From NCBI GenBank assembly GCA_027296055.1, contig JAPUJT010000090.1:1-59959 (forward strand): a stretch of DNA of 59,959 bases, in the 5' to 3' direction. Below the pieces are notes generated by a model, which saw only the letters and a list, made by a program, of their open reading frames with translations, searched no databases and was not told the origin of the DNA. Positions within the stretch are counted from its first letter, which is position 1; the number at the start of each line of letters is the position of its first letter. This DNA comes from Planctomycetota bacterium. GTDB taxonomy: Bacteria > Planctomycetota > JAPUJT01. Shown one piece after another: positions 8,368 to 15,684 of this stretch. Both the position numbers and the translations under genes were made by a program.

Positions 8368-9402
8368 TTACTGACTGCCTAGCGGCGGGAACAATTGGTT
8401 GGACCCCCGCGACGTTATCGACTCGATCTTGAACGTGGCACTGGGGAGCCACCAACTACCCGAAGCATCGGCGATGCAATAGGCCCACGTTCTGTACGCC
8501 ATCCCTCCCGCGTCCCTGTAGAGGAGTTCCCAAGCGTCAACATTGATTCGCCTAACGCCGTCAATTATCTCGCGAAGATGACGATAGATGATCTCCTGCG
8601 CGTGAGGCGAAAGTGAGGCTAGGCCGGCAATTCTCTTGCCGTTGAGCCTGACATCAATTCCGAGTGCTGCCACCTCGCCTGCATTCTCAAATGTAAGAGG
8701 GATGCCACGAGCCGTCCCTGGGCGTTCCCGGCCTGGAGGTTTTAAAATGACCATCGGGTATTGAGTCCCGCCTCGCAGCGCGGAAAGCGAAGGCTCACGT
8801 CCGCCTTCACCGCCACCAGAAACAGAATCGATGACATCCTTAACAGCCTCGTCAGCCTTCCCGGCATCTAGAGGCTGGGCCTGGTCTTCCTGGGTTGTCG
8901 ACGGAGGAAGGCCCGGGAGCTCCTGTAGGGCCTGAAGGAGTTTGACCTTCAGATCATCTGGTGTCCTGAACTTGCTCGTCTGGATGCCCGTGTCCTTGAG
9001 GCTCTCCCGCAAGGCATCCTGTCGGTCTGCGTACTTCGGATCATGGAAAACGGCGCGCGGGCATCCTTCTGCCTCCTCGTCAAGAAGAAAGCAAAGGCGC
9101 GGTTTGCCCAGCTTCGTAGCCATCTCGAACTCGAGCTGGACGTATGAGATGTCCGACCGATCGCGTACCGGTGTGCCATACCGGAAGCCGATTATACCGA
9201 CGTATATATCGCACTTACCGACTTCCGCCTGACAGAAGGCGGCTGGCTTCTGATCTCGAGCCGTGAAGTACTCCATGTCGGTGACGCTATTCTGAGCCCT
9301 ATTGACCGCCTCCTCGGCGGCAGCCACGAAGGACTGCTTCTTGGGCCAGTCGCGAAGTTCGGAGGTATGACTGAGGAACACCCGTTTAGGGGATCTTGGC
9401 AT
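8368..9402 (-). CDS. DUF4062 domain protein
   Basis: A 344-residue protein starting at the ATG at 9402. Residues 5-105 match the DUF4062 pattern, a TIR-like flavodoxin-type fold: RVFLSHTSELRDWP near the start, then CDIYVGIIGFRYG and a helix (SYVQLEFEMATKLGKP) before FLLDEE. DUF4062 is known at the N-terminus of STAND/NLR-like and other putative defence or signalling proteins. Here the C-terminal 200 residues lack an NTPase and form a Gly/Ser linker followed by an unassigned beta-rich domain. It lies 340 bp downstream of the RiPP operon on the same strand. A defence role is an inference from family context only. Confidence 0.75.
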   Translation of the reverse strand: MPRSPKRVFLSHTSELRDWPKKQSFVAAAEEAVNRAQNSVTDMEYFTARDQKPAAFCQAEVGKCDIYVGIIGFRYGTPVRDRSDISYVQLEFEMATKLGKPRLCFLLDEEAEGCPRAVFHDPKYADRQDALRESLKDTGIQTSKFRTPDDLKVKLLQALQELPGLPPSTTQEDQAQPLDAGKADEAVKDVIDSVSGGGEGGREPSLSALRGGTQYPMVILKPPGRERPGTARGIPLTFENAGEVAALGIDVRLNGKRIAGLASLSPHAQEIIYRHLREIIDGVRRINVDAWELLYRDAGGMAYRTWAYCIADASGSWWLPSATFKIESITSRGSNQLFPPLGSQ

Positions 9403-9744
9403 GACTGACTCTACCTGATGTGGGAGCCGGGCGCTGAACATGCTGGCTACCCCGCGTCATCTTAGCTCCATATGGCTAGCTATCAAGGCTGGGGGAGCCC
9501 TGGCGGTCGGAGGGAGGATGTTGTTTTGTTGTGCGAGCCAGCCGCGGGACGGTCAGGGCGCTCCGGCGTCGGATTTGAGATCGCCTTGGAGAGCAGGAGA
9601 GGTGCCGAATGACGGGCAACGTCTCGTTCATTGTTGGTCCGAGAATCGCGCGCGGTCCGATCCTGATCTGCATTTTGCCGTGGGGCTTTCGTCGCATAAG
9701 TCGCTTTCGTCGCATACTGCAAGCAGTCAACAATCGAAGAGCTA
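9403..9744. other. Intergenic gap with a 14-bp direct repeat
   Basis: No gene is supported in these 340 bp. GCTTTCGTCGCATA occurs twice in tandem (9685-9698 and 9703-9716), an 18-bp period separated by AGTC. It could be an operator, or half-sites of a regulator serving the downstream minus-strand DUF4062 gene, though it lies about 290 bp from that start. Confidence 0.45.
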
Positions 9745-10392
9745 CTACTGAAGGATCTTGCGGATGACTCCACCAGCCGCCACCGCGCCGACTAGAACTA
9801 GCCCCCGGGTGAACATAATTTCAGCAACAACGAGGTAATTGACCTTTTTCTGAAGGACGGGCTCATTGGCCTTAGCAATCGCAATGTAGGTCACGATCTG
9901 GCTCCTCTTGAACACTTCGCCTCTCCTGAGTGAGTTCAGAAAGCTGCCTGCGCTTGGGAGATGGACGCGACCCACCGCCCTTGCCCTCAGAGCGTAATGC
10001 ATGGCGTAAAGCAAATGGACTATTGCAAGGAGATAGACTACTGCTGGCAGAGTGCTCGAAGAGACTGGCATTCCCCATGCCTCCCCAAAGAGGCTTGGTA
10101 CGAAAGAAACAAATGCCATAGAGATCCCGAATGCGAGGACGAAAGTGACTGCCTTGGATTCGATTGTTTCTCTGCGCTTAGCTTCCGATTCGTAGACCAG
10201 CTTGGCCATCTGAAGTGCTTCCGTCTCATCCTTCTCCTCAAGCTGCGATTCGCTCAGTGCCGCCTTGATTGCCTCAGGAGAGCGAGCAGTTTTTGCAGTG
10301 CCTTCTGACTCAATCGCGCGCATGGCGATCCGAAGCTCACACGGGGGCAAGGCCCAGTAGAAGCCCTTGATCACCCAATTCCATAACCTCAT
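9745..10392 (-). CDS. Membrane protein of the graspetide-like operon
   Basis: A 215-residue protein. The first 70 residues are helical and charged (ESQLEEKDETEALQMAKLV). They are followed by a transmembrane pair (about 84-105, FVLAFGISMAFVSFVPSLFG, and 112-135, STLPAVVYLLAIVHLLYAMH), a loop, and a C-terminal hydrophobic segment (about 190-212). It starts 9 bases after the ATP-grasp gene and so is its third operon member. It shows no ABC transporter, peptidase or known export motif. It could be an immunity or transport partner, or an SLATT-like membrane effector; neither is proven. Confidence 0.65.
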   Translation of the reverse strand: MRLWNWVIKGFYWALPPCELRIAMRAIESEGTAKTARSPEAIKAALSESQLEEKDETEALQMAKLVYESEAKRRETIESKAVTFVLAFGISMAFVSFVPSLFGEAWGMPVSSSTLPAVVYLLAIVHLLYAMHYALRARAVGRVHLPSAGSFLNSLRRGEVFKRSQIVTYIAIAKANEPVLQKKVNYLVVAEIMFTRGLVLVGAVAAGGVIRKILQ

Positions 10393-10401
10393 CCGAGACT
10401 C

Positions 10402-11367
10402 CTAGGAACCAGCATGACTCATCAGGAGGTCACAAATGGCGCTCGCAATTGGGACGTTGTGTGGCTTCTGAAGCCAACCCCATTCGCCGTTTGGGTTGAT
10501 TTCAAGAAAAATGTACTCCCCAGATGATTGGACAAGGTCAATTGCTCCGAACAGCAGGCCGCATTGTTTGACGAAGTCTCGACAGAGCCTCTCAGTTTCG
10601 CCCGGAAGGCTGCATCTTTCGAAGGATATCCCATCCTTTAGGGTACGCCAATCAAGCGCTTCAGAATTGGCGGGGGCAATCAGAATCCGAACTACAAAAA
10701 CACTCTCACCTACGACAGTCACGCGGTAGTCCACCTTTGGGTGTAGTTTCTTTTGGAAGATGGTTGGGCTTAGCCGCAGTTCTGTGTCGGGCTCCAGATC
10801 CCCCAATCGAACTTCTGAGGTGAAAACAAACCTGTCCTCCTCCGGCTCTTCTATGAGTGGCGAGTAGAGAGCTTTGGCAACACTCCCCGTATCCTGCTGG
10901 CGTAGGAATGCCCGGATTTCTGCAGGGTCGTTCGAAATCAGTGTATCGGGGATTCGGAATCCGGCCTCATGGGCCATCAGTAGCTGCCGAGGCTTGATTT
11001 CCATTCTCTCGTTCGCCTGGGGATGGTTCATCCAAGTAACCCCGGGAATCAGTTGGAGGGCCGAGAGCCAAGCGTACCATTGATCGGTTACAAACCGCTG
11101 GACTGCCTCCCTTGGTTTCGCCTCTTTGGGCACATCGTCAAAGGGCTTTCCGAGCCTCCGGTTCCAAACCGCGGTCACATCGCGAGTCAAATCGTGTACT
11201 TGATTTGACCTTCGAAGGCTGATCCGGAAGTCGGGGAGGAGGATCGAGCAACTGTGGTCCGCCAAGTCTTCCGTATTGACCCGAACGTACGGGCAACGCC
11301 TCGCCCTCAACTCCCTTACGACGAGATCGGCGCTCAAGTCCCACTTGTTGGAGAGGATAAGAATCAC
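10402..11367 (-). CDS. MvdC/MvdD-type ATP-grasp RiPP ligase
   Basis: A 321-residue enzyme of the ATP-grasp family that installs macrolactone or macrolactam links in graspetides. Diagnostic pieces in order: an N-terminal domain starting MILILSNKWDLSADLV, VWNRRLGKP near 90, WMNHPQANERMEIKPRQL near 130-150, GFRIPDTLISNDP near 160, FQKKLHPKVDYRVTVVG near 225, and the metal/ATP-binding end GAIDLVQSSGEYIFLEINP. The length fits the family. It lies 12 bases after the small ORF proposed as precursor and 9 bases before a membrane protein gene. It is somewhat more AT-rich than the core genes, consistent with transfer. Substrate assignment rests on position. Confidence 0.88.
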   Translation of the reverse strand: MILILSNKWDLSADLVVRELRARRCPYVRVNTEDLADHSCSILLPDFRISLRRSNQVHDLTRDVTAVWNRRLGKPFDDVPKEAKPREAVQRFVTDQWYAWLSALQLIPGVTWMNHPQANERMEIKPRQLLMAHEAGFRIPDTLISNDPAEIRAFLRQQDTGSVAKALYSPLIEEPEEDRFVFTSEVRLGDLEPDTELRLSPTIFQKKLHPKVDYRVTVVGESVFVVRILIAPANSEALDWRTLKDGISFERCSLPGETERLCRDFVKQCGLLFGAIDLVQSSGEYIFLEINPNGEWGWLQKPHNVPIASAICDLLMSHAGS

Positions 11368-11379
11368 CTGCTTGACTCC

Positions 11380-11640
11380 TTAGAGCCACATTCGCCGATC
11401 TTTCAGATCCTCGCCCTTTTCCAGATCTGCCTTCTTCGTCATCGGTGGATCGTCTCCATTGGCCTCTACCGCAGGGGGGTGTTCCGGGGCACCTCGCCAA
11501 CGCACCATGTCTATCGACGGATCATAGTAGTAGTCTGGATTTGGAGTTGCTCGCCCTGGCGAGAGGCAAGGTTGAGCAAATCGAAATAGAAATGGACTGA
11601 GCGCGGTCGGCACCACCGCTCTCGAATTGGGGACAGTCAC
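11380..11640 (-). CDS. Probable graspetide (ATP-grasp-modified RiPP) precursor
   Basis: An 86-residue ORF read from the GTG at 11640. AAGGAGG lies 7 bases before that GTG, whereas the ATG at 11658 would put the Shine-Dalgarno inside the gene. The N-terminal third has LSPFLFRFAQP followed by a YDPSIDM motif, the kind of leader seen in ATP-grasp-modified RiPP precursors (PF-x-x-R-[YF] and YDP motifs). The C-terminal 30 residues are rich in Thr/Lys donors and Asp/Glu acceptors (DDPPMTKKADLEKGEDLK), as expected of a graspetide core. It directly precedes the ligase gene. The start codon overlaps a repeat half-site (GTGACTGTCCCC). Confidence 0.72.
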   Translation of the reverse strand: MTVPNSRAVVPTALSPFLFRFAQPCLSPGRATPNPDYYYDPSIDMVRWRGAPEHPPAVEANGDDPPMTKKADLEKGEDLKDRRMWL

Positions 11641-11648
11641 TTCAATTC
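11624..11648. repeat. Repeat half-site GGGGACAGTCAC at the RiPP precursor start
   Basis: GGGGACAGTCAC (11629-11640) is flanked by short GAATT/AATTC arms. On the minus strand it reads GTGACTGTCCCC, and its GTG is the proposed start codon of the precursor gene. The same dodecamer recurs at 56,404. Confidence 0.5.
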
Positions 11649-11719
11649 CTCCTTCCATGACCTACCAGACATGTGAATCGCTGGAAAACGCAACCCTCGG
11701 TTCTCATGCTAGCTTCCTC

Positions 11720-13348
11720 TCAGTGGTATCGCCAGATCGCCATATCATTGCCAAGAGCACCGGTAATCATGACTCGCTCGCACGGGTCCAGAGTGACCGA
11801 GAATCCGGTCGAGGAACAACACTCGATGAGCACCCCGCCATTTCCGAACGTCGTATCAAGGGCACCGCTGGATGAATAGCGCCAAATCGTCATCCCCACA
11901 AACGTCGATCCCAGTACTAAAATCCTGTCCTGTGAATCGAAGGTGAGGGATACGCCATCCTGCCCCGAGGAGCCCCCCGAGGGATTTACGCCTCTGACAA
12001 TTCCCCCCAAACCAAAGGATAAATCGGGATTGCCCGAATCATCGTAAGCCCAGATCATCATGTCGAGGTTTCCCAGTGATGTATTCGAGGAGCCGCACAC
12101 AAGAATTCGGCCTCCTGCATCCATAGCAACCGACTCTGCCCAGTCAGGATCGGATGGCTGACCGACACCACTATCCCACGCGACGATCCCGCCGTTGCCG
12201 AAGGTGGGGTCAAGGCTTCCGGTCGCATCAAAGCGCCAGATGACCATATCCGGCGAGAACCCAGCGCCCCGGTCGGGACCACGGCTTCGGCCCACGACGA
12301 CGATCCTCCCTTGCGTGTCGACGACTACATCAGAAGCGGAATCGTCCCCATCTCCCCCGGCCGCATTGTGATGCTTGACTATGCCACTGGTCCCAAACGT
12401 TGCATCTAGCACGCCGGAGAGATCGTACGCCCAGAGAGCCATGTCGCCCCCGACCGCGTCGGCCGTAACCCCCGCCACGAAGATCCGCCCGGCTCCATCT
12501 AGTGCGATTCCCCGCGCATTTCCGCCAAGCGATCCTGCGGGACCGGAACTCGTAACGAATCCACCAGACCCGAAACTCAGGTCAAGCATACCCGTACTAT
12601 CGAAAGCCCATATCGTCATTGCGGTGAAACCCGATGCCTGCTCGCTGGCTCCAGACACGAGAACGCGCCCACCCGCATCAAGCACGAGATCTATTCCTTC
12701 ATCTCCCCCATCACCTCCGGCTGCATTTCCGTGGATCGCAACGCCTCCGATGCCAAAGCTGGTGTCGGGAGTCCCGTTCTTCTGGTAGCGCCACAGCGCC
12801 ATGTCTGAGTTTCCAGCAAAGTTGGAAACCCAGCCTGCGACTAGAATTCGACCGGACGAATCTACTGCAATTCCAGCCCCGGCGTCTCCCGATTGCGCCC
12901 CACCGTCGTAAAAAACAACCCCTCCCAGCCCGAATGTCCAGTCGAGGACACCGAGTTCGCTCGGGGCCGCGGATGCCTCATTGGAAAGAGCGCTTTCGCC
13001 AAATGGGTTCACCGCTGAGAGCGCATAGTAGTAAGTAGTGCCATTGCTCAGGCACTCGTGATGGAAAGGAGCCGAGAGGACCGAGATATCACTCGCCCCG
13101 GTGGTTACACCTGGCGCTGTCGACCAGTAGACCTTGTAGGACGTAGCCAGCGGCTCGAAGTCCCAATCTATAAGGACGCGTCCCGAACCGAAGGGGATGG
13201 CAGTGACACTTAACGGGATTCCAGGAGGACTGCCTCCACCCTGCTGGATGACCGTGGTCTTGTCGTCACCGGCTCCGCAGCTCGCGAGAGACATCGCCAC
13301 GATAAGGGCCGCGGCATACAGCGCCCACGCTCCAGCGGTACGAGCCAT
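11720..13348 (-). CDS. Delta-60 repeat lipoprotein with FN3-like domain
   Basis: A 542-residue exported protein. Residues 1-24 form a lipoprotein signal ending LIVAMSLASC. A fibronectin-III-like domain covers about 45-130 (YKVYWSTAPGV, TYYYALSAVNPFGES). Seven delta-60 repeats follow, marked by [LP]D-x-[ST]FG-x-[GS]G motifs (LDWTFGLGG, PDTSFGIGG, LDLSFGSGG, LDATFGTSG, LDPTFGNGG, PDLSFGLGG, LDTTFGNGG). Each carries a GRILV-type strand, which together suggest a beta-propeller. A GAGGAGG site precedes the ATG. The role is unknown; such proteins are surface exposed. It ends 80 bp before the RiPP precursor on the same strand. Confidence 0.85.
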   Translation of the reverse strand: MARTAGAWALYAAALIVAMSLASCGAGDDKTTVIQQGGGSPPGIPLSVTAIPFGSGRVLIDWDFEPLATSYKVYWSTAPGVTTGASDISVLSAPFHHECLSNGTTYYYALSAVNPFGESALSNEASAAPSELGVLDWTFGLGGVVFYDGGAQSGDAGAGIAVDSSGRILVAGWVSNFAGNSDMALWRYQKNGTPDTSFGIGGVAIHGNAAGGDGGDEGIDLVLDAGGRVLVSGASEQASGFTAMTIWAFDSTGMLDLSFGSGGFVTSSGPAGSLGGNARGIALDGAGRIFVAGVTADAVGGDMALWAYDLSGVLDATFGTSGIVKHHNAAGGDGDDSASDVVVDTQGRIVVVGRSRGPDRGAGFSPDMVIWRFDATGSLDPTFGNGGIVAWDSGVGQPSDPDWAESVAMDAGGRILVCGSSNTSLGNLDMMIWAYDDSGNPDLSFGLGGIVRGVNPSGGSSGQDGVSLTFDSQDRILVLGSTFVGMTIWRYSSSGALDTTFGNGGVLIECCSSTGFSVTLDPCERVMITGALGNDMAIWRYH

Positions 13349-13588
13349 CAGGTCCTCCTCGCACTGGTCCAGGTTGTCAAAGGGACGGTTCCAGGGGCTC
13401 AGGCTAGATCCACCGGTTGCTCTCAGTCAAGTCGGACGAAATCTCCAGATAATCCTCCGGGAATTGTCTAGGGGGAAGTCAGGAAGGGCATGGCCGAAAG
13501 GGGCCCCTTTCGTCAGGCAGATGTTCGAATGGTACGCGACGGGAGATTACTCACTGCCAGACATATGAGAGAAAGCCATCGAACTTCT

Positions 13589-13650
13589 GCTATCCTTAGC
13601 GCTATCCTTAGTGATGCTCCTTTAGGCTCCTTCGGGCTCCTTGGCGCTCC
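13589..13650. repeat. Short tandem repeats upstream of tRNA-Trp
   Basis: Two GCTATCCTTAG units are followed by four GCTCC words spaced exactly 10 bp apart (13616, 13626, 13636, 13646), most followed by TT. A CTCTCAC/GTGAGAG palindrome (13652-13669) comes next. Between 13349 and 13588 I see no gene. Confidence 0.55.
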
Positions 13651-13675
13651 GCTCTCACGTGAGTGAGAGGTGTGC

Positions 13676-13703
13676 TTGCGTCGACGTAACCCCGACCTAT
13701 AAT
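13676..13703 (+). promoter_or_regulatory. Sigma-70-type promoter for tRNA-Trp and trpS
   Basis: TTGCGT (13676-13681), a 16-bp spacer and a perfect TATAAT (13698-13703), placing transcription start near 13710, about 33 bases before the tRNA. No terminator is visible between the tRNA and trpS. Confidence 0.6.
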
Positions 13704-13742
13704 GTAGGTTTCGGCCACTGGGGACCGTTCCTCGGAGGCTAC

Positions 13743-13818
13743 ACGGGTGTAGCTCAATTGGCAGAGCACCGGTTTCCAAAACCGGCGGCTGGGGGTTCAA
13801 GTCCCTCCACCCGTGCCA
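13743..13818 (+). tRNA. tRNA-Trp (CCA anticodon)
   Basis: A 76-base cloverleaf. Acceptor ACGGGTG (13743-13749) pairs with CACCCGT; the D-arm region is GCTCAATTGGCAGAGC; the anticodon stem CCGGT/ACCGG encloses TTCCAAA with anticodon CCA; the T-arm GGGGG-TTCAAGT-CCCTC pairs with one G-T. The discriminator is G and the CCA end is encoded. It lies 40 bases before trpS, probably on the same transcript. Confidence 0.95.
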
Positions 13819-13858
13819 CGAACTACAGGACGGCGCTCCATCTCGGGGCGCCGATGTC

Positions 13859-14911
13859 GTGAAGACTGAATCAACGAATCCCGAGGCGAGCCGAGAGGTT
13901 GAGGCCGGCAAGAAGCCGGTCGTCCTCTCGGGCATACGCGCGACCGGGAGGATGCACCTCGGCAACTACCTCGGAGCGATGCGAGATTTCGTCACCCTGT
14001 CGGAGCGTGATGATCGGGAGTGCTTCTTCTTCGTCGCGGATCTCCACACGCTGACGACTCTGCCGGACGCGGATCAGATCCGACGGAACGTCCCGGAGAT
14101 AGTGCTCTCCTACCTCGCCGCGGGGATCGACCCGGAGCGATCGACGATCTATACTCAGTCGAGCGTTCCCGAGACCTCGGAGCTGTTCTGGCTCTTCTCC
14201 AACCTGATGCCGGTCGGTGAGCTGTTGAAGTCCCCCTCCTACAAGGAGAAGGCGCAGATGCACCCCGACAACATCAACGCCGGGCTGCTCAACTACCCGG
14301 TCCTGATGGCGGCGGACATCCTCGGGCCCCGCGCCCACTTCGTCCCCGTCGGAGAGGATCAGTACACGCACCTGGAGAACGCCCGGGATATCGCTCGGCG
14401 ATTCAACAACCGATACGGGGACTTCTTTCCCCTGCCGCAACCTCTCCAGCAGAGCGGGATCCGCGTCCCCGGCCTCGACGGAACGGGAAAGATGGGCAAG
14501 AGCGATGGAAACACCCTCGATCTGGTAGACACCCCGGACGAGATGTGGAAGAAGCTGGCGCCCGCGGTGACCGATCCGGCGCGAAAGACGCGCAAGGACC
14601 CCGGCAATCCCGACATCTGCAACATCTATACGATCCATACCTACGTCAGCACGGAGGAGGAGTTGAACTGGGTCCGTGAGGGTTGCACGACGGCGGGGAT
14701 CGGCTGCCTCGATTGCAAGAAGACCCTGCACAAGAACATAAGTGATCTGCTCGCCGAGTATCAGGAGCGGCACCGGGACCTGTCGGCCCGGAAGGGTTAC
14801 GCGGAAGAGGTCCTCCGCGAGGGCGCCCGCCGGGCGAGAAAAGTGATCGGGGAGACGGTCCGGGAGGCACAGGACCGGATGGGTGTAGCGGCCTATCGGG
14901 GGTCGTCATGA
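13859..14911 (+). CDS. trpS: Tryptophanyl-tRNA synthetase
   Basis: A class Ic aminoacyl-tRNA synthetase that charges tRNA-Trp. The 350 residues (GTG start) include the HIGH-type signature in ATGRMHLGNYLGA (about 30-42), a PVGEDQYTHLENARDIARRF region that contacts ATP and Trp, and the KMSKS-type loop as GKMGKSDGN (about 214). An insert with CLDCKKTLHKN occurs near the C-terminus, typical of the bacterial enzyme's anticodon-binding side. It follows its own cognate tRNA and overlaps the next gene by ATGA, so it is translationally linked to tryptophan 2,3-dioxygenase. It looks complete and functional. Confidence 0.95.
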   Translation: MKTESTNPEASREVEAGKKPVVLSGIRATGRMHLGNYLGAMRDFVTLSERDDRECFFFVADLHTLTTLPDADQIRRNVPEIVLSYLAAGIDPERSTIYTQSSVPETSELFWLFSNLMPVGELLKSPSYKEKAQMHPDNINAGLLNYPVLMAADILGPRAHFVPVGEDQYTHLENARDIARRFNNRYGDFFPLPQPLQQSGIRVPGLDGTGKMGKSDGNTLDLVDTPDEMWKKLAPAVTDPARKTRKDPGNPDICNIYTIHTYVSTEEELNWVREGCTTAGIGCLDCKKTLHKNISDLLAEYQERHRDLSARKGYAEEVLREGARRARKVIGETVREAQDRMGVAAYRGSS

Positions 14912-15684
14912 GCCCGCGTTCCTACGGCGACTACCTCAAGCTACCGCAGCTCCTGTCGAGCCAGTCGCCCATCACCGACGAGCACGACGAGATGCAGTTC
15001 ATCGTCGTCCACCAGATCTTCGAGCTCTGGTTCTCCCTGATCCTGTTCGAGATGAAGGCGATCTTCTCATCCCTGGAGCAAGGTGAGGTCCGCTCCGCGA
15101 CCCGGACCCTGAAGCGCATCGATAAGATCACCGCTATCTTCCCCCACTACCTGCAGGTCCTCGGCACGATGCGGCCGCAGGATTTCCACCTCTTCCGTGG
15201 CGCCCTCGAGGGGGCCAGCGGTCTGCAGTCGGAGCAATTTCGGGAGGTGGAACTGGTCTCTGGGCTCGGCGAGGAGAGCGCCTACGTCGAGGGCCTCCGC
15301 AAGAGCGGTCACTGGACGGAGAAGCTGGAGAAGCGCTTGCCGGAGGACAGTCTCCGCGTCGCCACGCGCCGCCTGATCGAGAGGGAGGGCGTCTCTCTGG
15401 AGGAGATATACGCCCACCCGGATGATCACGTGGAGACGCACGACTTCCTGGAGGCTTGCCTCGACTACGATGAGCGGATGCAGGAGTGGCGCGCCGCACA
15501 CCTCCGCCTGGCGGAGCGGATGATCGGAAGCGGCGCCCTGGGGACGGGTGGGATGGGCGCCCCCTATCTGCGCGGGACGATGCGCTTCCGATTCTTCCCG
15601 GACCTCTGGAAGGTGAGAGACCAGGTCACGGTCTCCGGGGGCGGCAAGCTGGCGGGCCCCGCCAGCGGAGGAGAGAAACGATGA
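14908..15684 (+). CDS. kynA: Tryptophan 2,3-dioxygenase
   Basis: A 258-residue heme enzyme that opens the indole ring of L-tryptophan to N-formylkynurenine. Family landmarks are intact: YGDYLKLPQLLSSQSP at the start, the distal His and substrate-contact block EHDEMQFIVVHQIFELWF (about 23-40), MRPQDFHLFRGAL with the substrate-binding Arg, and EWRAAHLRLAERMIG with the proximal heme His, followed by LGTGGMGAPYL and FFPDLW. The start overlaps the trpS stop and its stop overlaps the kynureninase start, both by ATGA. No kynurenine formamidase gene is visible nearby, so that step must be encoded elsewhere. Confidence 0.93.
   Translation: MSPRSYGDYLKLPQLLSSQSPITDEHDEMQFIVVHQIFELWFSLILFEMKAIFSSLEQGEVRSATRTLKRIDKITAIFPHYLQVLGTMRPQDFHLFRGALEGASGLQSEQFREVELVSGLGEESAYVEGLRKSGHWTEKLEKRLPEDSLRVATRRLIEREGVSLEEIYAHPDDHVETHDFLEACLDYDERMQEWRAAHLRLAERMIGSGALGTGGMGAPYLRGTMRFRFFPDLWKVRDQVTVSGGGKLAGPASGGEKR

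Noticed and set aside
13589..13650. Possible CRISPR array
   Set aside because: Units are only about 10 bp with no spacers of uniform length and no cas genes nearby. No CRISPR array is seen in the window.
13819..13858. T-box leader between tRNA-Trp and trpS
   Set aside because: Only 40 bases, with no T-box consensus or antiterminator.
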